This document shows positions 25,984 to 35,131 of a stretch of 64,000 nucleotides of DNA, piece after piece. This stretch comes from Desulfovibrio sp. Fe33 (GTDB taxonomy: Bacteria > Desulfobacterota > Desulfovibrionia > Desulfovibrionales > Desulfovibrionaceae). Below the pieces are notes generated by a model. The model ran no database searches, had not been told where the DNA came from, and saw only the letters and a program-made list of their open reading frames with translations. The translations under genes and the position numbers were made by a program. Where the stretch lies: the NCBI RefSeq assembly GCF_028532725.1, contig NZ_JAQKGU010000002.1, positions 248,001 through 312,000 on the forward strand, in the 5' to 3' direction. Each line of letters begins with the position of its first letter. The stretch's first letter is position 1.

Positions 25984-26978
25984 CGGCTTCCTCCCTTGCC
26001 CAAGCGGATGCGCGGGTCGGCCAGGCCGTAGCCCACGTCGGCGAGCAGGTTGCCCGCCAGGGTCAAGACCGCGCCGAATACCAGGCTGCCCATTATCAGG
26101 GGGTAATCCCGGGCCATGACCGCCTGATAGAAAAGTTGTCCCAGGCCGGGCAGGGCGAAGATGGACTCGATGATGACCGAGCCGCCGATGAGGGCCGGGA
26201 CCGACAGGCCGAGGATGGTGATGACCGGCATGAGCGCGTTGCGCAAGGCGTGCTTGAACAGGACGACCCGGCTGGGCAGCCCCTTGGCCCTCGCCGTCAT
26301 GATGTAGTCCTGGCGCAGGACTTCGAGCATGGAGGAGCGCATGAACCGGGACATGCCCGCCCACGAGCCCGAAGTATAAATGAAGATGGGGAGGATCAGA
26401 TGTTTGGTCACGTCCCACCACTGCTCCGGGCCGGACATGGATTCGAAGCCCATGGAGGTCAGCCCCGAGATGGGCAGAATCGGCCAGGCGATGCCGAGCC
26501 AGAGCATGAGCAGGAGCGCCAGCCAGAAACCGGGCATGGCGAATCCGATGAAGACGATGACAGTGGAAATCTTGTCGAAGGCGCCGCCCCGCCACCAGGC
26601 GGCGGCCACGCCTATGGGCACGGCGATGAGAAGGGTCAGGATCATGGAGGCCACGTTCATGCCGAAGGTGAGCGGCAGCCGTTCACGAATCTTGTCCCAG
26701 ACGGGCCTGTGGTCGCCGGACATGGATTGGCCGAAGTCGAGATGGACAAGCCGGTTGAGCCAGTTCACGTATTGCACGTGCAGCGGCTGGTCGAGGCCGT
26801 AGAGCTTTTCGAGCTGCAACCGCGCCTCCACGCCCGCCTCGGGATTCAGCGTGGTCTGCAAATCCGTGGGCGACCCCGGAGCCAGATGAATGACCCAGAA
26901 ACTGATGACCGTGATCCCCAGAAAGACCACGCATACCCACAACAGTTTGATGAATATTTTCTTGAGGACCTGCCCCAT
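25980..26978 (-). CDS. dppB: Peptide/nickel ABC transporter permease (DppB-type)
   Basis: 332 residues. N-terminal helix WVCVVFLGITVISFWVIHLAPGSP followed by the long periplasmic loop with LYGLDQPLHVQYVNWL, and the coupling loop DYIMTARAKGLPSRVVLFKHALRNALMPV. This is the standard DppB layout. The start at 26978 is favoured by GGGAG 5 bases upstream; an earlier ATG lies 7 codons before it. It is the first gene of the run; the tRNA-Ala gene lies divergently upstream and no substrate-binding protein gene precedes it. Confidence 0.92.
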   Translation of the reverse strand: MGQVLKKIFIKLLWVCVVFLGITVISFWVIHLAPGSPTDLQTTLNPEAGVEARLQLEKLYGLDQPLHVQYVNWLNRLVHLDFGQSMSGDHRPVWDKIRERLPLTFGMNVASMILTLLIAVPIGVAAAWWRGGAFDKISTVIVFIGFAMPGFWLALLLMLWLGIAWPILPISGLTSMGFESMSGPEQWWDVTKHLILPIFIYTSGSWAGMSRFMRSSMLEVLRQDYIMTARAKGLPSRVVLFKHALRNALMPVITILGLSVPALIGGSVIIESIFALPGLGQLFYQAVMARDYPLIMGSLVFGAVLTLAGNLLADVGYGLADPRIRLGKGGSR

Positions 26979-27067
26979 GGATTCTCCCAATGATTCCAAC
27001 AGTCCTCATTTCTTACTGCAAGACCGCTCCCGAATCAATCAACAAGAGATTTCCATAATTTTTCCGG

Positions 27068-27096
27068 TTGACATCCATACGCCCCTTGGATAAATA
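27068..27096 (+). promoter_or_regulatory. Sigma-70 promoter of tRNA-Ala
   Basis: TTGACA (27068-27073), a 17-base spacer and TAAATA (27091-27096), ending 20 bases before the tRNA. Confidence 0.8.
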
Positions 27097-27115
27097 CCCC
27101 TCCACCCAACGACGT

Positions 27116-27191
<76 letters not shown>

Positions 27192-27203
27192 ATGATTATA
27201 AAG

Positions 27204-27234
27204 GCTTAGAAGGTTTTCCTTCTAAGCTTTTTTT
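27204..27234 (+). terminator. Terminator of tRNA-Ala, part of the attachment region
   Basis: A 10-bp stem GCTTAGAAGG/CCTTCTAAGC with a TTTT loop is followed by seven T. Closely related copies occur at 44960-44991 and 45609-45641. Confidence 0.9.
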
Positions 27235-27430
27235 CGTGGAATATACAAAAGAGTATACAAATTGAATTGGGGTGATTTTCAAAGCTAATAGGCGTAAGTC
27301 CTACGCGGGCCGGGAGTTTGGGCCTCGCCCGCTTTGCCTCCCAGAGAACTAGAACATAACTCATTTAGCTCAATCTATTTTTTGAATTGATTCATAGGTT
27401 GTTGATTGTCACTACAAAGGTATATGGTTA

Positions 27431-28453
27431 ATGGCGACTAATTATATTGTTTTAGACTCAACATGCTTTTTCAGCCAGCAACGGTTATTGTCATGCATAA
27501 ATAACCCAACTGATGATGTGTTAGTCATGTTGTGTCATGCTAACGATCATGTTTGGTTTAAAAATCAGATTCAAGAATTTTCTATTGGAATGCACAAATT
27601 GTATCCACAGCTTGGGACTCCATCTGTGCGAGACTTGGTGTCTTTGAAAAGTCCTGTTGCACGTGTGATTCTTAAGGAAGAAGAAAAAGTTTATAAAACG
27701 ATTGGTTACTTAAAAGAGCAAGGTCTGTTGAAGGTAATCGATTTTGATGGACTTTATGAGCCTCTAGAACCTCTAAGACGGTGTTTTGGCGACGCTGAAC
27801 TTCTTGATTTTGTCGAAAGTGACGAACTCATAAGAGCCGTCTACTTTGACACCAAACCTTGTGATATAATAGATCGTTTTGCGTACAAAGTTGAAGAGAG
27901 AATGATAGAAGTGAGTGTGCGCAATCTGAAGATAAAGGCTTTGTCGTTGCCTAGGGATAAGCAAGAAGAGTTGAAAACAGTCAATGCTGATTTGGATGCA
28001 GTTGCATATGGAATTGCAAATAAGATTCCTTACAAATCATATAACGAAAAAATTGAAGATGGGACTTTGGCTCGTCTCATAGGGCATAACAAGGTAGATT
28101 TACTGTCATATGTTATGGAGTTCCCGTCTGATATATCAGAGAATGATTTGACAGAATACCTTTGCGATCCAGATGGATATATACAAAGTAAATCAAAATC
28201 TAATACAAAATTGGTTTGTAAATTAGCTGTTTCTGGCACAAACACAGCTCTTAATTTTGTGCCAGGCATAGGTCAGATTAAAGCAGGAATTGAAGGTGTA
28301 CAGGATTTAGTGAAGATCTATAACGAGCATAAAAAAATGGAGGAACTTGCACTTATTCAAAATATGGGGAGGATGAATAAGGCCGCTAAAACTGTTATTG
28401 ATTGTTTTAATGAGTACCGTATGAATCCCATTAAACACACTAGAGATATGTGA
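27431..28453 (+). CDS. Island protein of unknown function
   Basis: 340 residues from an AT-rich gene. No signal peptide. The N-terminus (NYIVLDSTCFFSQQRLL) starts with a beta strand ending in Asp, reminiscent of PIN-like folds, but the remaining acidic catalytic residues are not convincing. Residues 250-300 contain a mildly hydrophobic stretch (TNTALNFVPGIGQIKAGIEGV) that might be a membrane or glycine-zipper element. It stands alone next to the left border. The function is not recognised. Confidence 0.6.
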   Translation: MATNYIVLDSTCFFSQQRLLSCINNPTDDVLVMLCHANDHVWFKNQIQEFSIGMHKLYPQLGTPSVRDLVSLKSPVARVILKEEEKVYKTIGYLKEQGLLKVIDFDGLYEPLEPLRRCFGDAELLDFVESDELIRAVYFDTKPCDIIDRFAYKVEERMIEVSVRNLKIKALSLPRDKQEELKTVNADLDAVAYGIANKIPYKSYNEKIEDGTLARLIGHNKVDLLSYVMEFPSDISENDLTEYLCDPDGYIQSKSKSNTKLVCKLAVSGTNTALNFVPGIGQIKAGIEGVQDLVKIYNEHKKMEELALIQNMGRMNKAAKTVIDCFNEYRMNPIKHTRDM

Positions 28454-28489
28454 TAAAGTGATGTGTTTAGAATTTACAAATGGGATTAA

Positions 28490-28626
28490 ATAAGGTCCAT
28501 TCGGTTAAAGCGTACTTGGATTCATGAATGCCCATGATCCTGAGCTTGAAAAACTCCGTATTCCGGTAACCGTTGCCTTCCGTTTCAGCGTTTTGATTTT
28601 GTTGTTTGTTTCTTCGATTGGTCCTG
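28490..28626 (-). pseudogene. ISL3-family transposase remnant (C-terminal end, frameshifted)
   Basis: Read on the minus strand, one frame gives GPIEETNNKIKTLKRKA and the next gives GYRNTEFFKLRIMGIHESKY. Together these match the conserved C-terminus of ISL3 transposases with a one-base shift between them. The rest of the transposase and the inverted repeats are missing. Confidence 0.7.
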
Positions 28627-28761
28627 AATTAGGTGGACACCATACCAATTCAATGAATAACCCACCATATTATCCTATGGAATTCATCTGAGTTGATACT
28701 GAGTCCGATTCTGGCTATCTGTGAGGACTCCCTCACCATCCAACGAGACGAGACCAGGAAT

Positions 28762-29292
28762 ATGCCTTACATCGGATGTACTCAAAAGCTCTTAAATGAG
28801 ATCAAGCCAGCACAAATCCTAGAGCCTATCAGTCAACGCGGGCTACAAGGTTGGCATGGCAACATCTTCCGATTCTTCCGTAGAAAATCCGTTCTTTTGG
28901 TCAACGATGAAACCCGGTTTGCCGTGTTCATGCCTGGATTGGTCAAGAAGGACTTCATGGACTTCGATAAGGTATTAATCAAATATTTCGAGATAGCTCT
29001 TCAGGGCATTGGGGCAACTTCAGCTCAAATAGCCCAAGCCAAATTGCTGCTTGGGCTATTCTCTTATGGCAAGACCCATAGTCGAAGTGTCCTTGGAACG
29101 ATGAACGATATGAAGTTCAACATGGAGTACATGCTGAAAAATCGTCTTGGTCATTTACCGAGGACTCGTAGTGAGATCCAATGGATTTCGGGGTTGCTCA
29201 ACGAAACACCCTATAGCGGCAAAGACATTGCTGGCTGTGTGTTTGCTGAGAGGGATATGTTGCGACTGATAGATGGAGCAGAGAAGTCGTGA
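28762..29292 (+). CDS. DUF6933-like protein of unknown function
   Basis: 176 residues from the ATG at 28762 (MPYIGCTQKLLNEIKP); a start 69 bases upstream is possible but adds a segment without conservation. The pattern IGCTQKLLNEI, then WHGNIFRFFRRKSVLLVNDETRFAVFMPGLVKKDF resembles DUF6933, a small domain found in many bacteria and on mobile DNA. No catalytic motif is known to me. AT-rich like the rest of the island. Confidence 0.6.
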   Translation: MPYIGCTQKLLNEIKPAQILEPISQRGLQGWHGNIFRFFRRKSVLLVNDETRFAVFMPGLVKKDFMDFDKVLIKYFEIALQGIGATSAQIAQAKLLLGLFSYGKTHSRSVLGTMNDMKFNMEYMLKNRLGHLPRTRSEIQWISGLLNETPYSGKDIAGCVFAERDMLRLIDGAEKS

Positions 29293-29409
29293 GATGGGTT
29301 TTTGTCAGGCTAGAAGCCCAGTTGTCTCGGTAATTTCTCGGAAAATTCGCGGGAAGTAAGCTGAAAATATTGAAAAATGATCGCTTGGTTGCTTTTGGTC
29401 AACTACCCG

Positions 29410-31545
29410 TTAGGCGAGTAAATACGACAGGTCATATTCTTCGAGAATTGGCATCAGTGAATCAATTACTTCTCCTGAATTAATGGCTAGGCTGGCGAAC
29501 TCGGCTACCCGAGTAAGCTCTTTTTTTAGCAGCGATCTTTCGTATTTGTTCGTTTCTTCGCTTGGATTAGGGAGTTTGACTATGAAGTCGTATATCTCAG
29601 CAAAATTTTTACCATGAGCCTTTCTTAAGATACGCCCCCTACGCTGTACCTGCTGGCGTGGATTTGTGCTGCTCGCCAAGATGTATGCTGTTCTGCAAGC
29701 CGGGACGTCGATGCCTTCATCAAGACACCTGATAGCGACTAAAGAGTCTATGACTCCAATTCTAAAATGGTTAAGCAATTGGCTTCTTGTCCAGTTTGGT
29801 TCATATGACGTAAAGCGCGATGTGCGCCAACCGTTCTTATATAGAAGCTCTGAGAGTTGCTCTATTTGGCGGTTCTCTTCGCCGGTTACTTCGTCTTCCA
29901 CGGTCCCATCTCCGCAGTAGAAAAGGGAAAAGGGAGCGGCTGAGCCTTGTCCTTGGATAAGTTGTTCTAATTCTACAAATTTATTTTTTGCACTGCCTAT
30001 GATCCGAGCACGTTGAAGTAAAAGGGACTGAAGCCTTTTCTCTTCTTTATCTTTCTTGTTTTTTTGTGAGAATAATTGTGCGATTTGAACGCTAACGTCC
30101 AGATATTTTTCCGTTTCGACCTCTGTAAATTCGACAGGTATCACGTGATACTTATATGGGGTAAGCACTTTGTCGCTTAGTGCCTGTTCCAACGTGTATT
30201 GGTATACTGAGTCGCTGTAATATTCAGTAAGCCTGGTATTGGCATCAAGATTCATGTGGTGCCAAGGTGTTGCGGATAGTCCTAGGCGAAGTCTCGCGTG
30301 TTTAGGTAAGCTCCCAAATGTGGAGGAAGACGAGTGATGGTGGCATTCATCACCAATGAACAACATGCTATCACCTGGCACATCATTTATCAGCCTTTGA
30401 AACACCTCAGTTGAAAGCGTTCGATTAACAACAACAGCGCATAGAAAGCTAACTGATCCTGTATTGAAAAGCGTTACTAGTTCACTAAAGCGTTGATGCC
30501 ATTGAGAGCGACCACCATAGCATTTGTGGGCATGGATATTGAATTGCTTAAGATCCTGGATCCATTGGTCAGCTAGGTTTTGGTATGGAACTGCGATGAT
30601 GCAAAACAGCCTGTGGGTTGCTTGGTAGGTCCTGACTGCTCCTGTTATGGCAGTCACAGTTTTACCCGCACCCGTAGCTAACTCAAGAATTCCTCTAAAA
30701 TCATTCCCTTTCCACGCATACAGAGCTTCCCTTTGGTGCTTGTATAGATCAAATGGATTTCCTTTAAAAAATTTGGGGATAACCGGCTCAGTGTTGAACT
30801 TTGGAGATATGTCTTCCTCAATACTGGGAGGTAGAGAAGCAAGCTCTACTTCTTCATTAACGAAAAATGGTCGAGCATGTTTAGATATTTTGATTAAGTT
30901 GTCTCGCAAAGCGTCCGGGAAAGGGGCAACGTATACATTCTTAGTTTTGCCTTCCCATAAGCGTTCAAACCCGTCTAGGTATGGCTTAAAGTGATCTTCT
31001 AGCTCTGGCCGCCAAGAAGAAAATACGTTAATCGATTCAAAGTTATACTCTGGAAGGAGAGCAAACCGTGTTTCGTTTGCAGAACCTTGAAAGATGAGTT
31101 TGTTATCTTCTCTATCCGTTAAGATACCAATCTTCTCGTGATACATCCCAATTGGTTTATATGCGATTTTTACGTCTAGTCGATCTGAGGCCACTAGCAA
31201 TGATAGTGCTTCAAGCCTTTTTTTGAAAAGATTATCGACTATTGAATCTATCTCCTTGACGATCATCTCTCCAAAGGCGTCTCCAAGATTTTTGACATTG
31301 TAGCCAGTCTCTATTGCCTCCATGTCTTCCAGGCTTAATTCTCCACCGACTACCAATCGCATTCGTCCGCCATTTTCAAGAAGGGCAGAGATCCCCTGAG
31401 CTGCTGAGAATAGTGAGGCGGCAGAAAAAAAACCAACTGCCCTGTCATAACTGATGGAGTGGGCAAGTGTTGGTAGATAGAAGTCTTCTAATATGTTGCA
31501 GCTGTCGGACCTGTATACAGCTTTTATTCCTAATTGTTTAAACAT
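29410..31545 (-). CDS. PLD-nuclease/SF2 helicase fusion, probable defence protein
   Basis: 711 residues. N-terminal phospholipase-D-type nuclease domain: YHEKIGIL (H136, K138) followed by QGSANETR (from about residue 153), a single HKD motif. Then a superfamily 2 helicase: Walker A ELATGAGKTVTAI (290-297), DECHHH, LGLSATPW, and motif VI RQQVQRRGRILRKAHG. Proteins of this build occur in anti-phage loci. It shares one base (TAATG) with the upstream small gene and is the last of a three-gene operon. The helicase and nuclease residues look intact, but the first gene of the operon is truncated, so the system may be inactive. Confidence 0.82.
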   Translation of the reverse strand: MFKQLGIKAVYRSDSCNILEDFYLPTLAHSISYDRAVGFFSAASLFSAAQGISALLENGGRMRLVVGGELSLEDMEAIETGYNVKNLGDAFGEMIVKEIDSIVDNLFKKRLEALSLLVASDRLDVKIAYKPIGMYHEKIGILTDREDNKLIFQGSANETRFALLPEYNFESINVFSSWRPELEDHFKPYLDGFERLWEGKTKNVYVAPFPDALRDNLIKISKHARPFFVNEEVELASLPPSIEEDISPKFNTEPVIPKFFKGNPFDLYKHQREALYAWKGNDFRGILELATGAGKTVTAITGAVRTYQATHRLFCIIAVPYQNLADQWIQDLKQFNIHAHKCYGGRSQWHQRFSELVTLFNTGSVSFLCAVVVNRTLSTEVFQRLINDVPGDSMLFIGDECHHHSSSSTFGSLPKHARLRLGLSATPWHHMNLDANTRLTEYYSDSVYQYTLEQALSDKVLTPYKYHVIPVEFTEVETEKYLDVSVQIAQLFSQKNKKDKEEKRLQSLLLQRARIIGSAKNKFVELEQLIQGQGSAAPFSLFYCGDGTVEDEVTGEENRQIEQLSELLYKNGWRTSRFTSYEPNWTRSQLLNHFRIGVIDSLVAIRCLDEGIDVPACRTAYILASSTNPRQQVQRRGRILRKAHGKNFAEIYDFIVKLPNPSEETNKYERSLLKKELTRVAEFASLAINSGEVIDSLMPILEEYDLSYLLA

Positions 31546-32015
31546 TAGAATTCGACTGATTCTGAAACGTCATCTATAGTGCTTGCTGCACGTTCATCAA
31601 TGTAGCCAAGTGTTGCAAGGCCATTTAGAATTGATTGATCTCCATATAAATCGTCAGGACGAGCTTTAAGCCACCTTTCTAAAATTTCGAAACCAGCTTG
31701 AGCGTATTCTTCGAATATTGTTATGAGTTGTTCGTCATCATCTGACAAGAAAATGTCCGATGATTTTGTTTCTGCCAATGCAAGCAGCAGCATAAGGTCA
31801 AAAGTTTGGTCATGCCTAGCGAAGGGACGGCCATCGCTTTCGTTAATATCTGAGTCAAGAGACTTCCTTTCACCCTGATCATAACCGAGGGTTGCGGCGA
31901 AACGCATCAATCCTCGGATTGTTGCAAAAATTGGTTTCCCCGTGTCGTAATGAGGCTGTTGATATAGAGTCTTGACCATGTCCTCAAACCGCGCGCTACG
32001 CTTTATTGGTCTCAT
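31545..32015 (-). CDS. Small protein resembling Dnd-system-associated protein 4
   Basis: 156 residues, acidic, helical. The order of features (FATIRGLMRFAATLGYDQGERKSL, then FDLMLLLALAETKSSDIFLSDDDEQLITIFEEYAQAGFEIL) resembles the small family annotated beside DNA phosphorothioation genes. This is recall without a search. It overlaps the SMC-like gene by ATGA and the helicase gene by one base, so the three act together. A role as regulator or assembly factor of an SMC-helicase defence complex is inference. Confidence 0.5.
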   Translation of the reverse strand: MRPIKRSARFEDMVKTLYQQPHYDTGKPIFATIRGLMRFAATLGYDQGERKSLDSDINESDGRPFARHDQTFDLMLLLALAETKSSDIFLSDDDEQLITIFEEYAQAGFEILERWLKARPDDLYGDQSILNGLATLGYIDERAASTIDDVSESVEF

Positions 32016-33511
32016 GCGTCTAACCTCACGATCTCCGTCATCTCAGTGTTTTGCGAGAAAAGTTTGGTCTGAATCGATTTCCCACCACGAATAAGCTCTG
32101 TGACTTTTTTGTTTCCTTGATCGCCCTCAGAATGAGATAATAAAACGTATTCGGCACCTATATATGGTTCTAATGCTTCAAGAACTTTTTCGTTACCTTG
32201 TGTGCTGGATAAGAATAAAACTAGTTGCGGAGCTAGTTTAGGCAAGTAGTTCGCCATTTCTGTTTGGTAAACCTTGTCCAATTGTCCAAAAGGAGAATCT
32301 AAAACTAGTGGGGCAACTGTGCCAGGTTTTAAGATTAAACTTTTGTCGTTCAATCGAGATGAAGCATACTTGATTAGAGATGCCATGAAGACTAAACTTA
32401 ATAGTTGGCTTTCTCCGCTACTTTTTGGAGTCGGGGTGCCATCGTACTTTGTCAGAGCGATTGAGAAGTTCTCATTAAAATGACATACCCTGTGGTTGTG
32501 GGCTACATACGATAAAATGTCGTTGATTTCTTTTTCGATAGACTCTCTAGCTTCATCTTCGTAGCTTTTAAGGAGTTCACTCAATTGTTCCCTTGCCTCT
32601 ACTACGAGGCTTCTGCGTGATAGTAGCTTGTTTGCCAGTTTGTTTTGGTGGCTTAACGTCCTGAATTCCCTCTCGGCTGCAGCTCTTTCATTTTTTGCGC
32701 GCTTTATCTCCGATTCATGCTCTCCAATTTTTTTGGTGTCAGAATGAATCTTTTGTTCCAGGTTTTTCCTGGCTCTTTCCTTGTCCTCAATCTCAGCGAT
32801 CTTGCTGTTTTCGATCCGCTCCCCAAGAGAAGCGATTTCAGATTCTATTGATGCTAGCTGTCCTTTAAGGACCCCTAAGTCCTTCTGTAGGTCGACCAGG
32901 TCATCATGGGCATCTTTTGAAACTTCTATAATCGAATTAATACGAGAGCGCGCTCTAGATATTCTGTTAACTAGGTCACTAGTAGCAGCATCCTTCAACA
33001 AATTGGCTATGGTTTGCCATTCTGTTGAGCCTGGGGGGAGCTCTCGCCCACAAATGCAGACCTTATCCGCAAGCAAGGAATTGACCAAATCTTCATTGTA
33101 GGGGCTAGGAATTTTTCTTCTTGTTTCGTCATCGTCAATGAATGCTTTGGTTTGTTCAGCAAGTCGTCTGCCGAGAAGAGAGGTGCCTGATTTGGATAAC
33201 CATTTTATAAGTTTTTCATTACACTTCTTAATTCGCAGTTCGAGATCTGCCTTTTCTCTTTCCTTATTTTCCCTTTTTTCTTGGATCTTCTTTACCGCCT
33301 TAGAATCTCTCAAAGATGCGATGATATTTGCGTTGAGGCGATCATTCGCTGAAATTTTAGCGCGAAGATTCTCAATTTTACCCTCAGTCTCTTCAATGAA
33401 TTCATCAGCCTTTTCAATAAATTCTGCAAGATCCTTCAGCCTTTCGCCAGAAGCCTTGGAGCCAATTTCTCTTTTTAGATCTTTATCAATATCTCCGGTA
33501 TTATGTAGTAT
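32012..33511 (-). pseudogene. SMC/Rad50-like ATPase, 5' end missing
   Basis: The open frame runs from 33511 to 32012 without a normal start. It encodes two coiled-coil arms, a zinc-hook-like CICGREL, the ABC signature SSGESQLLSLVFMASLI and Walker B LVLDSPFGQLD. The N-terminal half with Walker A is absent; at about 33505 the sequence changes abruptly into GC-rich DNA with unrelated genes. The gene was therefore cut by insertion or deletion. A TTG at 33313 could start a shortened product, but that would lack the ATP-binding lysine. Confidence 0.8.
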
Positions 33512-33563
33512 TCACACAAAGCCCCCCTTGCCCCGCATTTCCGTCGCAGCGTAGACTGCGGAC

Positions 33564-34049
33564 ATGAGCAAAAAACCCCATTCCCACACCACCGCGGCCC
33601 TGGCCAAGCGCCGGGCGGAACTGATCGCCGACAACCAAGCCATGCGGGAACGCATCCGGCTGAACGACGGCTACATCAAGTCCCTGGACACGGCCATGGG
33701 CCTGATGGACCCCGCCTTCGATCCCGGCACGGTCCTGCCCAAGCGCCAGTACACCAAGAAGTTCGACCGGGGCGAATTGAAGTCCCTGATCATCCGGACG
33801 CTGAAGGCGGCCGACGGCGGCCCGCTGTCCACCAGGGCCATCACCGACCAGGTCATGGAACACAAGGGCATGACCGATGACTGCCGGACGGAAGTCCGCC
33901 GGGCGCTGCTTCACTACGATGTCGTGGAAAAGGTCGACGGCGATCCTGACGACCATATGGAATATTGGGCCTTGGTGGGCTACGCCGCCACGACGAAGCA
34001 AGCCAACGACAAAGGGGACGAAGCAACCGACCTGCGTTTATTGAAATAG
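33564..34049 (+). CDS. Winged-helix-like DNA-binding protein on the GC-rich insert
   Basis: 161 residues. N-terminal helix (about residues 5-45) that may form a coiled coil, then a basic linker (LPKRQYTKKFDRGELKSLIIRTLKAADGGPLSTRAITDQVMEHKG), which has the helix spacing of a winged helix domain, and a hydrophilic tail. Codon use and GC content are like the host and unlike the AT-rich genes on its left. The ribosome site is weak. The family is not recognised by name. Confidence 0.6.
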   Translation: MSKKPHSHTTAALAKRRAELIADNQAMRERIRLNDGYIKSLDTAMGLMDPAFDPGTVLPKRQYTKKFDRGELKSLIIRTLKAADGGPLSTRAITDQVMEHKGMTDDCRTEVRRALLHYDVVEKVDGDPDDHMEYWALVGYAATTKQANDKGDEATDLRLLK

Positions 34050-34149
34050 GCCTGAATTAGCCAAGTCGGAAGGATCGTTGCCGATTGCGGAAAGTCGTCA
34101 ACTGGTTGAAGTAAGGTTTTCTTTTGGCCTGATCGTAAGGAAAAACCCA

Positions 34150-34986
34150 TTACAAGGGACGACGGCAAATAGGGTAAATCGGCCCCCATCCGAGATCTAT
34201 GGCTTGGGTGTCCAAATCCGGGAAATATTCATATCCATCGGAAACGATGACGGCCGGACATTCTCCCGCGGAGCTATATGTCATCACGTTTATCCAGCTT
34301 GCGGTACACCCATTGCTGGAAGAGGCCCAAAGGGTAAACCCATACTGGAGGTCAAGGGAGATGGCCGCACACTCGGCACACGCCCCACATACGGCCAATT
34401 CGGTCGCGTCGCCCGCGCACAGGGCCGCGTCGGCCGTCTGCCCGTCGCTGCGCAGGCAATCCCTGGTCCTGGTCTTCATGCCCATGCCACAACCGCCGTC
34501 CGTGCCGCCGGTACAACCGTCCCAGGCCGACCAGTCGCCAAAGACGTACGTACACGCCTCGGTCGAGACGCACGGTTCGCTGGAGGCCGGTTTCCCGCCG
34601 GGACACAGGGAATCGTCGACCACCGACCCGCCGGCGTCCTCGCACGTCACCACCCTGACCCTGGTGGAGGCCATGCCGCACTCGCCCGGACAAAAACCCC
34701 AGATGGACGTTGACCACGAATACGCCCGGGGTTTGACCGAATCAAGCGACACGGAGCCATCAACCACGTCCTGGTTGTCCTTGATCGTAAATGCGATGTC
34801 CGCCGCAACACCATTCATTATGACATAACTCGGGGAATCGAGAGTTCCGAAATTGAAGGCCTCGTGGCGATGATTGAAAGCCTTGTCCGACCTGACGTCG
34901 ATGAACAACCGGATTTGGTCCGAAGCCAAAGCGTACCCCGAAAGTAGACTAATCACGAGCAAGGTTGTAAAAAGATAGCGTATCAT
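34150..34986 (-). CDS. Secreted protein with two thrombospondin type 1-like repeats
   Basis: 278 residues. The start at 34986 has AGGAG 8 bases upstream and begins a signal peptide (MIRYLFTTLLVISLLSGYALA). Residues about 90-145 read WSTSIWGFCPGECGMASTRVRVVTC ... CPGGKPASSEPC ... C; residues 150-205 read WSAWDGCTGG ... CGMGMKTRTRDC ... C. Both follow the W-x-x-W/C-x-x-CG-x-G-x-x-x-R-x-x-x-C pattern of TSR domains, which are common in animals and rare in bacteria. The C-terminal 70 residues have four more Cys. It has about 20 Cys in all, suggesting many disulfides outside the cytoplasm. Confidence 0.7.
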   Translation of the reverse strand: MIRYLFTTLLVISLLSGYALASDQIRLFIDVRSDKAFNHRHEAFNFGTLDSPSYVIMNGVAADIAFTIKDNQDVVDGSVSLDSVKPRAYSWSTSIWGFCPGECGMASTRVRVVTCEDAGGSVVDDSLCPGGKPASSEPCVSTEACTYVFGDWSAWDGCTGGTDGGCGMGMKTRTRDCLRSDGQTADAALCAGDATELAVCGACAECAAISLDLQYGFTLWASSSNGCTASWINVMTYSSAGECPAVIVSDGYEYFPDLDTQAIDLGWGPIYPICRRPL

Positions 34987-35131
34987 TGGATTTTCTCCTG
35001 CCGCCAAGGGTGACGGCGTATCATCTGATGACGATAACGGCATGGGTATACATGTCGAATCGTCCTTGACTACTTGAACGATATTCGCGTGTCGGATCAC
35101 CGAGAGTCAAGATTGTGGAAAGGGATTTGCG

